This document shows, one piece after another, positions 32,399 to 40,036 of a stretch of 45,254 nt of DNA. The stretch covers positions 1 to 45,254 of the forward strand of contig CAKPAW010000008.1 of the NCBI GenBank assembly GCA_934133165.1, read 5' to 3'. The stretch comes from an uncultured Clostridia bacterium. Its GTDB lineage: Bacteria; Bacillota; Clostridia; TANB77; CAG-508. A program made the position numbers and the translations under genes. Every line of letters begins with the position of its first letter. Positions within the stretch are counted from its first letter, which is position 1. The notes beneath the pieces were generated by a model, which worked only from the letters and a program-made list of their open reading frames with translations, was not told where the DNA came from and made no database searches.

Positions 32399-32660
32399 AA
32401 TTTCACCTTTACCTTTTCTGAAAACATTGTTAATAGTTGCCATAATACTACTACAAAAAAATACAAAAATCAATAAAATATGATAAATTTTTTAAAATTC
32501 AAAATAAATTTTGGAATTCTTTAGAAACTTTTTAGAATTGCAAAATTTGTCGAAATTTTTTTTGAATAAAAATGATTAAAACCATAAAAAATCTTTACAA
32601 AAAAAGATGCTTATGATATATTTGAGAAAAATAAATGTAGCAATATAAGGAGGTTTTGTT

Positions 32661-33518
32661 ATGACAGAAGCAGATAAACACTTTATAGAAACATGCAAAA
32701 AAATAATAAAAGAAGGATATTCGTCTGAAGGAACAGGAGTTAGAACTAGATGGGAAGATGGAGAAGAAGCAAATTATATATCATTAGTTGGAGTAACTAA
32801 TGTATATGATGTAGGAAAAGAATTTCCTATGATAACATTAAGAAATAATTCACAAACAGTAAAAAGAGCAATAGATGAAATATTATGGATTTGGCAAAAG
32901 AAGTCTAACAATGTAAATGATTTGAATTCACACATTTGGGACCAATGGGCAGATGAAGATGGTTCAATAGGAAAAGCTTATGGCTATCAAATGGCTAAAA
33001 AGTATCAATTTAAAACAAAAGAAGGAATAAAAGAAATGGACCAAGTAGATTATGTGTTATATCTACTAAATCATGACCCAGCAAGCAGAAGAATAATGAC
33101 AAACATATTCAACCATGAAGATTTAAAAGATATGAATTTAGAACCATGTGCATATGGAACACAATGGTTAGTTAAAGGTGGAAAACTTCATCTAATACTA
33201 AATCAACGTTCACAAGATATGCTTGCAGCTAATGGATGGAATACTATGCAATATGCAGCACTTCTTTGCATGTTTGCACAAGTAGCAGGTTTAGAAGTAG
33301 GAACTTTAACACACAATATAGGAGATTGTCATATATATGATAGACATGTTCCATTAATAGAAAAATTAATAGAAGCAGAAAGTATGGATGTACATCCAAA
33401 ACTAGTTATAAAAAATCCAACTAAAAATTTTTATGATTTCAAAGTAGAAGATTTTGAAATAGAAGGATATGATTATAATAAAGATATAAAACTTGGAAAG
33501 ATTCCAGTTGCAATTTAA
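32661..33518 (+). CDS. thyA: thymidylate synthase
   Basis: Converts dUMP to dTMP with methylene-tetrahydrofolate as donor. A 285-residue ThyA with the catalytic Cys in LEPCAYGTQW (C163), the phosphate-binding RSQDMLAANGWN, and the folate/uracil block HNIGDCHIYDRHVPLIE. YGYQ and RTRW, also conserved, are present. Good ribosome site (AAGGAGG). It is followed 46 bases later by dihydrofolate reductase, the usual pair since ThyA turns the cofactor into dihydrofolate. Confidence 0.95.
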   Translation: MTEADKHFIETCKKIIKEGYSSEGTGVRTRWEDGEEANYISLVGVTNVYDVGKEFPMITLRNNSQTVKRAIDEILWIWQKKSNNVNDLNSHIWDQWADEDGSIGKAYGYQMAKKYQFKTKEGIKEMDQVDYVLYLLNHDPASRRIMTNIFNHEDLKDMNLEPCAYGTQWLVKGGKLHLILNQRSQDMLAANGWNTMQYAALLCMFAQVAGLEVGTLTHNIGDCHIYDRHVPLIEKLIEAESMDVHPKLVIKNPTKNFYDFKVEDFEIEGYDYNKDIKLGKIPVAI

Positions 33519-33520
33519 TA

Positions 33521-33547
33521 GACGGAACGAAAAGGACCGTCCCCAAT
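33521..33547. repeat. GGGACGG intergenic repeat, copy 2 (inverted)
   Basis: ACCGTCCCCAA at 33536-33546 is the inverse of TTGGGGACGGT. It fills the thyA-folA gap, just before the folA ribosome site. Confidence 0.5.
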
Positions 33548-33564
33548 GTTCGGAGGATAATAAA

Positions 33565-34056
33565 ATGTTAAGTATTATAGTAGCAGTAGCAAAAAATAAT
33601 GTAATAGGAAAAGATAATAAGCTAATTTGGCATTTGCCAGAAGATTTAAAAAGATTCAAATCTTTAACTACAGGTCATACCATAATAATGGGAAGAAGAA
33701 CTTTTGAATCATTAGGAAGAATATTACCAAATAGAAAACATGTAATATTATGCAATGATATGGAAATGAATGTAGAAAACGAAAATGTAGAAATATTGGA
33801 AGATATTTCTATGTTAGATAAATATATTAATTCTGAAGAAGAAAACTTTGTAATAGGTGGTGCAACAATATATAAACTATTAATGCCATATGCAAATAAA
33901 ATGTATATAACACACATTAATGAAGAATTTGATGGAGATGTTTATTTCCCAGAAATAAGCAAAAATGAATGGCAAATTGTTGAAAAAGAGCAAGGTATAA
34001 AAAATGAAGCTAATCCTTTTGATTATGAGTATGTAACATATGAAAGAATAAAATAA
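33565..34056 (+). CDS. folA: dihydrofolate reductase
   Basis: Reduces dihydrofolate to tetrahydrofolate with NADPH. 163 residues with the standard blocks: IIVAVAKNNVIGKDNKLIWH, LPEDLKRFKSLTTGHTIIMG RRTFESLG-type, VIGGATIYKLLMPYANKMYI and FDYEYVTYER at the end. The acidic active-site residue lies in LPEDL. ATG 33565 is used because GGAGG is 8 bases upstream; the longer frame would overlap thyA and the repeat. Cotranscribed with thyA and ended by a terminator at 34070. Confidence 0.95.
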   Translation: MLSIIVAVAKNNVIGKDNKLIWHLPEDLKRFKSLTTGHTIIMGRRTFESLGRILPNRKHVILCNDMEMNVENENVEILEDISMLDKYINSEEENFVIGGATIYKLLMPYANKMYITHINEEFDGDVYFPEISKNEWQIVEKEQGIKNEANPFDYEYVTYERIK

Positions 34057-34069
34057 GAAAAGACAAACT

Positions 34070-34110
34070 AAAAAGTGAGAATAACTGTAAAAAGTTATTT
34101 TCACTTTTTA
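34070..34110 (+). terminator. terminator after thyA-folA
   Basis: AAAAAGTGAGAATAAC (34070-34085) pairs with GTTATTTTCACTTTTT (34094-34109), one mismatch/wobble. Confidence 0.85.
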
Positions 34111-34119
34111 AATGTTTAA

Positions 34120-34130
34120 GCCCGTCCCTA
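34120..34130. repeat. GGGACGG intergenic repeat, copy 3 (inverted)
   Basis: GCCCGTCCCTA is the exact inverse of TAGGGACGGGC found in copy 4 at 42136. Confidence 0.5.
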
Positions 34131-34169
34131 AAATTTATGCAAAATATTCAAAAAGTAAAGCAAAAGCAC

Positions 34170-34198
34170 TTGACAAAATTAACAAAATAGTGTAAAGT
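34170..34198 (+). promoter_or_regulatory. promoter of the ylxM-ffh-rplS operon
   Basis: TTGACA (34170-34175), 17-base spacer, TAAAGT (34193-34198). Confidence 0.75.
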
Positions 34199-34254
34199 AT
34201 ATTAGCATTACAAAATATAGACAAAAATATTATTTTTTGTAAAGAGGTGATTTT

Positions 34255-34602
34255 GTGGAGAAAAAGATTAAAATAAGTATGTTATGCGAGATTTATGGTA
34301 AATTATTAACCGAAAAACAGCTTGAAATCTTAAATGACTACTATAATAATGATTTATCTCTTACCGAAATTGCAGAAAATAATAATATAACAAGACAAGC
34401 TGTTTTAGACAACATAAAGAAGGGAGAGAATAAACTTTTCGAGTTTGAAGAAAAGCTATCATTTATGGAAAAGACAATAAAACAAGAAAAATTATTACAA
34501 GAAGTTCTAACAGAATTAAGCAAAATAGAAGATACTTCATCAGACAAAAAAATTGAAAAAATATTAAATCACGTTAGAAAAGAACTAACTTGTTTAGTTT
34601 AA
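34255..34602 (+). CDS. ylxM: YlxM-family HTH protein, associated with signal recognition particle
   Basis: A 115-residue protein of the UPF0122 family: LCEIYGKLLTEKQLEILNDY then SLTEIAENNNITRQAVLDNI is a sigma-region-4-like HTH with a helical C-terminus. It is nearly always found in front of ffh, as here, and has been linked to SRP function in Gram-positive bacteria. GTG 34255 is the start; GAGGTG is 7 bases upstream. It ends 15 bases before ffh. Confidence 0.88.
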   Translation: MEKKIKISMLCEIYGKLLTEKQLEILNDYYNNDLSLTEIAENNNITRQAVLDNIKKGENKLFEFEEKLSFMEKTIKQEKLLQEVLTELSKIEDTSSDKKIEKILNHVRKELTCLV

Positions 34603-34617
34603 AGGAGGAAAAAATAT

Positions 34618-35967
34618 ATGGCATTTGAGGGATTATCTTCAAAACTTCAAGATATAACAAGAAAGTTAAGAGGAAAAGCAAGAATAACTGAATCAGATTT
34701 AAAAGAAATGTTAAGAGAGGTAAAACTTGCTTTACTAGAGGCTGATGTTAACTATAAAATAGTTAAAGATTTTATCTCATCAGTTCAAGAAAAAGCCTTA
34801 GGCCAAGATGTGTTAAAATCATTAACTCCAGGACAACAAGTTATAAAAATAGTTAAAGATGAATTAGTAGAACTTTTAGGCGGAGAGGAAAGTAAAATTA
34901 ATTTTACTCCAAATCCTCCAACAGTAATAATGTTGGTTGGTCTCCAAGGATCAGGAAAAACAACAACAGCAGGAAAACTTGCTAATCTATTAAGAAAACA
35001 AGGTAAAAAACCACTACTTGTAGCATGCGATATCTATAGACCAGCAGCTATAAAACAATTACAAGTAGTAGGAAAACAATTAGATATACCAGTATATGCA
35101 AACGAAACATCAAAAGATGTAGTACATATTGCAAAACAAGCAATGAGTGTTGCTATATCTAAAATGAATGACGTAGTTATTTTAGATACTGCAGGTAGAC
35201 TTCATATAGATGAAGAACTAATGCAAGAACTAAAAAATGTAAAACAAGGTGTAAAACCACACGAAATATTATTAGTAGTAGACTCTATGATAGGTCAAGA
35301 TGCAGTAAATATTGCACAAAGTTTTAACGAAAATCTAGGAATAGATGGTGTAGTACTTACAAAACTAGATGGTGATACTCGTGGTGGTGCAGCATTATCT
35401 GTTAAGAAAGTAACAGGTAGACCAATTAAATTTGCAGCAACTGGTGAAAAATTAAGTGATATTGAAGTATTTCACCCAGATAGAATGGCATCTAGAATAT
35501 TAGGAATGGGCGATGTACTATCAATTATAGAAAAAGCCGAAGAATCATTTGATTTAGAACAAGCTGAAAAATTAGAAAAACAATTAAGAAAAAAAGAATT
35601 TGATTTAGATGATTACTTAACACAATTAAGACAAGTCAAAAAAATGGGGTCTTTTTCATCATTACTTAAAATGGTGCCAGGTATGGCAAATATTAAAGAT
35701 TTAAAAGTAGATGACAAAGAATTTGTAAGAATTGAAGCAATGATTTGTTCTATGACAAAAGAAGAAAAGAAAAATCCTAAACTTCTTAATGCAAGTAGGA
35801 GAATTCGTATAGCTAAAGGTAGTGGAACAACAGTACAACAAATAAATCAATTTATGAAATCATTTGAAATGACACAAAAAATGATGAAAAAAATGCAAGA
35901 TGGAAAAAATTTAAAGAAAATGATGAAAGGAATTAATCCAGAAGACTTAAAAGGTCTTATGAAATAG
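34618..35967 (+). CDS. ffh: signal recognition particle protein Ffh
   Basis: GTPase of the SRP that brings nascent membrane proteins to FtsY. N domain (1-90), G domain with VGLQGSGKTTTAGKLA (P-loop), DTAGRLHID, TKLDGDTRGG, and the methionine-rich M domain from about residue 300 (LLKMVPGMANIKDL, MTQKMMKKMQ) which binds 4.5S RNA and signal sequences. 449 residues is typical. Strong AAAGGAGG site. No 4.5S RNA gene was recognised in this window. Confidence 0.97.
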   Translation: MAFEGLSSKLQDITRKLRGKARITESDLKEMLREVKLALLEADVNYKIVKDFISSVQEKALGQDVLKSLTPGQQVIKIVKDELVELLGGEESKINFTPNPPTVIMLVGLQGSGKTTTAGKLANLLRKQGKKPLLVACDIYRPAAIKQLQVVGKQLDIPVYANETSKDVVHIAKQAMSVAISKMNDVVILDTAGRLHIDEELMQELKNVKQGVKPHEILLVVDSMIGQDAVNIAQSFNENLGIDGVVLTKLDGDTRGGAALSVKKVTGRPIKFAATGEKLSDIEVFHPDRMASRILGMGDVLSIIEKAEESFDLEQAEKLEKQLRKKEFDLDDYLTQLRQVKKMGSFSSLLKMVPGMANIKDLKVDDKEFVRIEAMICSMTKEEKKNPKLLNASRRIRIAKGSGTTVQQINQFMKSFEMTQKMMKKMQDGKNLKKMMKGINPEDLKGLMK

Positions 35968-36046
35968 TTATTAATTTTAAGTTCGCTATTAAAAAGCGTG
36001 GCTAATAAAAATATATTTTAAAAATCTTTAGAAAGAGGTGAATTTT

Positions 36047-36277
36047 ATGGTAAAAATAAGATTACAAAGAGCAGGTGCTAAAAAAGCTCCATTCTATCAC
36101 ATTGTAGTTGCTGACTCTAGAAGCCCAAGAGATGGAAAAATTATTGAAAAAATAGGTTCATATGATCCAATGACAAATCCATCAACAATAGTTATAGATA
36201 AAGAAAAACTAGCTACATGGACAAAAAACGGTGCGAAACCAACAGAATCTGTAAAAGCTTTAATAGAAAAAGCATAA
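36047..36277 (+). CDS. rpsP: 30S ribosomal protein S16
   Basis: 76 residues, complete S16: MVKIRLQRAGAKKAPFYHIV, VADSRSPRDGKIIEKIGSYD and the C-terminal LATWTKNGAKPTESVK. ATG 36047 is right because GAGGTG lies 6 bases upstream; the in-frame GTG 36038 is inside that site. Confidence 0.96.
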   Translation: MVKIRLQRAGAKKAPFYHIVVADSRSPRDGKIIEKIGSYDPMTNPSTIVIDKEKLATWTKNGAKPTESVKALIEKA

Positions 36278-36295
36278 GGCTAGGAGGAATTTTAA

Positions 36296-36526
36296 ATGAA
36301 AGAAATTCTAGAAACATTAATTAAAAGCCTTGTAGAAAAGCAAAATGAAGTTACAATTACTGAAAAACCAGAAGAAAAACAAACTGTATATGAAGTAAAA
36401 GTTGCAGAAAGTGATATGGGAAAAATAATTGGAAAACAAGGTAGAGTTGCTAAATCAATTAGAACTGTAATGAAATCTATTGCAGGAAAAGAACATAAAA
36501 AAATAGTAATTGAATTTTTAGATTAA
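36296..36526 (+). CDS. khpA: KH-domain RNA-binding protein KhpA
   Basis: 76 residues with a single KH fold; the GKIIGKQGRVAKSIRTVM segment contains the GxxG loop that contacts RNA. In Gram-positives it pairs with KhpB (not here) and affects cell division and small-RNA function. Its place between rpsP and rimM is conserved. AGGAGG precedes the start. Confidence 0.92.
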   Translation: MKEILETLIKSLVEKQNEVTITEKPEEKQTVYEVKVAESDMGKIIGKQGRVAKSIRTVMKSIAGKEHKKIVIEFLD

Positions 36527-36535
36527 GAGGAAAAA

Positions 36536-37042
36536 ATGCAAGAATATTTTGAAGTAGGACAAATTGTTAATACATTTGGAATAAAAGGGCAACTTAAAGT
36601 AAAACCTTTCACAGATGATATGGAACGATTTGAAGAATTAAAAACCGTATATATATGTAAAAAAAATGAAATGAAAAAAGTTGAAATAGAAGATGTTAAA
36701 TATAATAAACAATGCGTTTTGCTTAAAGTAAAAGGAATTGAAGATTTAACCCAAGCAGAAAAATATAAAGGTCTATTTTTAAAAATAGATAGAAAAGATG
36801 CAAAAAAACTTCCTAAAGATACTTATTTTATTGCTGATATATTAGGTTTAGAAGTATATACAGATGAAGGCGAACTTTTAGGAAAAGTAGATGATATATT
36901 TCCTACAGGAGCTAACGATGTATATGTTGTAAAAGATGAACTTGGAAAACAAATATTGTTGCCAAGTATACCAGAAGTTCTAAAAGAAATTGATTTAGAA
37001 AAAGGCAAGGTAATAGTTCACTTAATTGAAGGTTTAAGATAA
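36536..37042 (+). CDS. rimM: 16S rRNA processing protein RimM
   Basis: 168 residues: N-terminal RimM barrel (FEVGQIVNTFGIKGQLKVKP) and C-terminal PRC-barrel (DVYVVKDELGKQILLPSIPE). It helps assemble the 30S head around S19. 9 bases after khpA, 15 before trmD. Confidence 0.93.
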   Translation: MQEYFEVGQIVNTFGIKGQLKVKPFTDDMERFEELKTVYICKKNEMKKVEIEDVKYNKQCVLLKVKGIEDLTQAEKYKGLFLKIDRKDAKKLPKDTYFIADILGLEVYTDEGELLGKVDDIFPTGANDVYVVKDELGKQILLPSIPEVLKEIDLEKGKVIVHLIEGLR

Positions 37043-37057
37043 GAAAGGAAAAATAAA

Positions 37058-37735
37058 ATGCGATTTGATGTGTTAACACTTTTTCCAGAAATGTTTATAC
37101 CATTACAAAAAAGCATTTTGGAAAGAGCACAAAAAAACGGAAATATCGATATTAATTTAATTAATATTAGAGATTTCTCAAAAGATAAACACAAAAAAGT
37201 AGATGATACTCCATATGGTGGAGGAGCCGGAATGGTTATAAGACCAGATGTAGTATATGATGCTTATAATTCTATTGAAAATAGAGAAAATGCAAAAGTA
37301 ATTTTTCTTTCACCACAAGGTAAAACATTAAATCAAGCAAAAGTAGAAGAATTATCAAAAAAAGAACATCTTATCTTACTATGCGGACATTATGAAGGAA
37401 TAGACCAAAGAGTATTAGATAAAATTGTAGATGAGGAAATATCTATTGGAGATTATGTTTTAACAGGAGGAGAGCTTCCAAGTATGGTTCTTATAGATGC
37501 TGTTTCAAGATATGTAGATGGAGTATTAAATATAGAATCTATAAAAGAAGAATCTTTTTCAAATAACTTATTAGAATATCCTCAATACACAAGACCAGAA
37601 ACTTTTTTAGATGAAAAAGTTCCAGAAGTTCTAATTTCAGGTCATCATGAAAATATTCGCAAGTGGAGAGAAGAACAATCAAAAATAATAACAAATAAAA
37701 AAAGACCAGATTTAATAATGAATTTGGAAAAATAA
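37058..37735 (+). CDS. trmD: tRNA (guanine37-N1)-methyltransferase TrmD
   Basis: 225-residue SPOUT-family enzyme that methylates G37 in tRNAs to prevent frameshifting. Conserved blocks: MRFDVLTLFPEMFIPLQKSI, DDTPYGGGAGMVIRPDVV, LLCGHYEGIDQRVLDKIVDE and the SAM-binding trefoil knot ISIGDYVLTGGELPSMVLID. AAAGGA site. It lies in the standard place between rimM and rplS. Confidence 0.96.
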   Translation: MRFDVLTLFPEMFIPLQKSILERAQKNGNIDINLINIRDFSKDKHKKVDDTPYGGGAGMVIRPDVVYDAYNSIENRENAKVIFLSPQGKTLNQAKVEELSKKEHLILLCGHYEGIDQRVLDKIVDEEISIGDYVLTGGELPSMVLIDAVSRYVDGVLNIESIKEESFSNNLLEYPQYTRPETFLDEKVPEVLISGHHENIRKWREEQSKIITNKKRPDLIMNLEK

Positions 37736-37739
37736 AAGA

Positions 37740-37799
37740 AAGTGTAATGAACACAAAATTAAAAAGCGCCATTCAATAAATAATAAGAATGCGACACTT
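37740..37799 (+). promoter_or_regulatory. possible L19 leader structure
   Basis: AAGTGT (37740-37745) can pair with ACACTT (37794-37799), enclosing CATTC (37770-37774) with GAATG (37787-37791). A two-helix structure directly before rplS suits an autoregulatory ribosomal-protein leader. Similar L19 leaders are known in Bacilli; the match here is by eye only. Confidence 0.35.
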
Positions 37800-37823
37800 A
37801 AATAAAGAAGGGAGATATCAATT

Positions 37824-38351
37824 ATGGATATTATAAAATCAATTGAACATGAACAATTAAAAAATAAAATTCCTGACCTTCATGTAGGTGATACAATTAG
37901 AGTACACCAAAGAATTAAAGAAGGAAACAGAGAAAGAATTCAAGTATTCGAAGGAATAGTAATTAAAAAACAAGGTGGAGGATTAAATGCAACATTTACT
38001 GTAAGAAGAGTAGCTTATGGTGTAGGTGTGGAAAAAACATTCTTAATTCATTCACCAATGGTAGAAAAAGTAGAAGTAGTAAGAGTTGGTAAAGCAAGAA
38101 GAGCTAAATTATATTACTTAAGAGATAGAGTTGGAAAATCTGCTAAAACTAAAGAAAATTTAGGAGCAAGAATTGAAAACAAAGAAATTACAGTTAAAGA
38201 AGATTTAGTAGAAGAAGTTGTAGAAACAGCAGAAGCTCCTGAAGAAGCTCCAGCAGTAGAAACTACAGAAACAGTTGTTGAAGAAGTAATAGATACTGTA
38301 AAAGAAGAACCAGTTGAAGAAGTAAAAGAAGAGCCAAAAACTGAAGAATAA
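37824..38351 (+). CDS. rplS: 50S ribosomal protein L19 with acidic C-terminal extension
   Basis: Residues 1-115 are normal L19 (HEQLKNKIPDLHVGDTIRVH, ERIQVFEGIVIKKQGGGLNA, KARRAKLYYLRDRVGKSAKT), at the 30S-50S interface. Standard L19 ends here, but this one continues for about 60 residues made almost only of Glu, Val, Thr, Ala and Pro (VVETAEAPEEAPAVETTETV, EEPVEEVKEEPKTEE). The frame is open and ends in a strong terminator, so the tail is not an artefact of a lost stop. Possibly a lineage-specific disordered tail. Confidence 0.95.
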   Translation: MDIIKSIEHEQLKNKIPDLHVGDTIRVHQRIKEGNRERIQVFEGIVIKKQGGGLNATFTVRRVAYGVGVEKTFLIHSPMVEKVEVVRVGKARRAKLYYLRDRVGKSAKTKENLGARIENKEITVKEDLVEEVVETAEAPEEAPAVETTETVVEEVIDTVKEEPVEEVKEEPKTEE

Positions 38352-38410
38352 TATAATAAAAGGTTTTCTTAGAAGCAGATATTTGCATAAGAAAATCTTT
38401 TTATTATATT
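38350..38410 (+). terminator. strong terminator of the ffh-rplS operon
   Basis: Left arm 38350-38371 and right arm 38388-38410 pair over about 20 bases (AATATAATAAAAG...TTTTCTTA with its inverse), with T-run inside the right arm. Confidence 0.85.
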
Positions 38411-38539
38411 CTAGGAAAGTTCTCTGAACTTCCTAGAATATAAATACATTGCACAGAAATTTGCTCTGCAAATTTCGCGAGCTAACAAAGACGCGGACTT
38501 TAAAATGTTTTAATAAGTGCCAGTGTTATTAATGTCCGC
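38409..38539. other. cluster of three hairpins without a gene
   Basis: TTCTAGGAAAGTTC (38409-38422) with GAACTTCCTAGAA (38426-38438); GAAATTTGC (38456-38464) with GCAAATTTC (38468-38476); GCGGAC (38493-38498) with GTCCGC (38534-38539). The patch is noticeably richer in G+C than its surroundings (TTTCGCGAGC, GACGCGGAC). It may be a structured RNA or the remnant of a small mobile element. The rest of this ~380-base gap holds only the promoter at 38608. Confidence 0.5.
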
Positions 38540-38607
38540 TTTTGTTCTAATGGTAATATTAGTGTAATAGTGTAATAAAAATGTAATATAAAAAAATGAA
38601 AAAAATG

Positions 38608-38636
38608 TTGACGAATGTAAAAAAAAGGATTACAAT
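38608..38636 (+). promoter_or_regulatory. promoter of the LPXTG-protein gene
   Basis: TTGACG (38608-38613), 17-base spacer, TACAAT (38631-38636). Confidence 0.75.
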
Positions 38637-38733
38637 AATAGCAGTTCAAATGAGAAATTTATATTTTTGAGTATATTTTAAAATAAAAATATAAATACTA
38701 ATAATAATTTCAGAAGAAAAAGGAGAAAAGAAT

Positions 38734-39081
38734 ATGAGAAAAATGAGTATGAAAAAAGAAATTTTAGTAATAATGATGGTAGTATTAATGTTATTAACAG
38801 TATCTACAAAAGTATTAGCAACAGGTACTGGTGGACCAATATCAATCAACATAGTTGCACAAACAACTAACACTACAACAGAGACAAATACAACAACAAC
38901 TAATACTACAACAAATATAGTAACACCAGCTACTACAAATACAACAACAAGTAATTATCAAAATACAACATTACCACAAACAGGAGATGCTAGTGATTAT
39001 GCAATATTCTTATTAATAGCAGTAGCTATAATTGTAGCAGTATATGCTTACAAAAAAGTAAGAGATTATAATATAAAATAA
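38734..39081 (+). CDS. small LPXTG cell-wall-anchored protein
   Basis: 115 residues: signal peptide (ILVIMMVVLMLLTVSTKVLA), a ~50-residue Thr/Asn-rich low-complexity stalk, then the sortase motif LPQTGD at about residues 84-89, a hydrophobic helix and a basic tail (YKKVRDYNIK). It is a substrate for sortase and stays covalently attached to the wall. The stalk is too short for a large ligand-binding domain. AAGGAG is 8 bases before ATG 38734. The convergent sortase at 39148 is the likely enzyme. Confidence 0.82.
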   Translation: MRKMSMKKEILVIMMVVLMLLTVSTKVLATGTGGPISINIVAQTTNTTTETNTTTTNTTTNIVTPATTNTTTSNYQNTTLPQTGDASDYAIFLLIAVAIIVAVYAYKKVRDYNIK

Positions 39082-39118
39082 ATTATAGATAGTTATTTTA
39101 TAAAAAATAGTTTGATAA

Positions 39119-39156
39119 AAATAATCGGTGATAAAAAAAGTCATCGATTATTTTTC
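39119..39156. terminator. bidirectional terminator between LPXTG gene and sortase
   Basis: ATAATCGGTGA (39121-39131) pairs with TCATCGATTAT (39141-39151, one wobble), then T-run on the plus strand and A/T-rich on the other side. Confidence 0.8.
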
Positions 39157-39813
39157 TTTTGCTTTAATAACAATCCTTGTTCCTTTAATTGTATTACAAG
39201 TTATTAATGTTGTTTCTCTAGTTCCATTGGTGTTTTGATTCATACAAGAAGTATCATTTGCAGGTACCTCTAATTTTTCATATATTATATAATCAATTTT
39301 ATTTGAATTTAAATCATAAATTTCAATTATATCTCCTGTATCTAAAGAAGAAAGTTTACCAAAATGTTTTTGATTTCGGTAATTATGGCCGGCAATACAT
39401 AAGTTACCTATTTCATTGGGCATGGGACCATAAAAACGGCAAGGAGAGATTTCTAATAATTCATCTGAAACTGTAGACAAAATAGGGTACATTAAATTAA
39501 TTTTATCTATTTTTAATAATCCGATTACAAAAGGGTTAGAAGAATTGTTTTCATCTATACTTGAAGTTCTTACAGCTGAATAATTATTATTCATATTATA
39601 TAAATTTTGAATACTAAAATTATTTGCAAGACTTTTTGAAAGTTTTTCTTTTTTGTTTGTATTATATTTTAATAAAAAGTAAAAAATAATAAGAAAAATT
39701 ATTAGAATAATAGAAACAAAGAAAATAATTTTGAATTTTATATTATTAGATTTAATCGAATTATAATCTTTTTGATAATTTATGTTTAAATTATTTTCTA
39801 ATATTTGATTCAT
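39148..39813 (-). CDS. sortase, class D-like
   Basis: A 221-residue transpeptidase that cleaves LPXTG and joins the Thr to the cell wall. One N-terminal transmembrane helix (about 28-49), a linker, then the sortase barrel: LLKIDKINLMYPIL, the catalytic His in CIAGHNYRN (H143), the nucleophile in TTLITCNT (C206) and Arg in GTRIVIKA (R213). GAAGGAG is at the right distance before ATG 39813. It faces the LPXTG gene and shares its terminator. Confidence 0.88.
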   Translation of the reverse strand: MNQILENNLNINYQKDYNSIKSNNIKFKIIFFVSIILIIFLIIFYFLLKYNTNKKEKLSKSLANNFSIQNLYNMNNNYSAVRTSSIDENNSSNPFVIGLLKIDKINLMYPILSTVSDELLEISPCRFYGPMPNEIGNLCIAGHNYRNQKHFGKLSSLDTGDIIEIYDLNSNKIDYIIYEKLEVPANDTSCMNQNTNGTRETTLITCNTIKGTRIVIKAKEK

Positions 39814-39889
39814 AAATGCTCCTTCATAAAAAAATAGAATTTTATTATATTAGTATTAACTAAAAGATGAAAAATATGTCGAAAATTTA

Positions 39890-39918
39890 TTGACTAATAA
39901 GTAAAAGATTGTTAGAAT
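39890..39918 (+). promoter_or_regulatory. promoter of the first prepilin-like surface protein
   Basis: TTGACT (39890-39895), 17-base spacer, TAGAAT (39913-39918). Confidence 0.65.
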
Positions 39919-39966
39919 TATAAAAAAGCAATTTATAAACATAAAGTTGCAAAATGATTTAGGCAT

Positions 39967-40036
39967 AATTCGGAAACAATAAGAAAAAATAGGGAGAAAA
40001 CGAAAGAAAATGAGAAAACAAAAAGGTATAACATTA
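39967..40036 (+). repeat. duplicated leader and signal region, copy 1
   Basis: Near-identical to 43627-43696 (offset 3660). It spans the 5' UTR, ribosome site, start codon and first ~9 codons, with few mismatches. The ribosome site sits 12-13 bases from the ATG in both, unusually far. After this block the two genes diverge. Confidence 0.85.
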
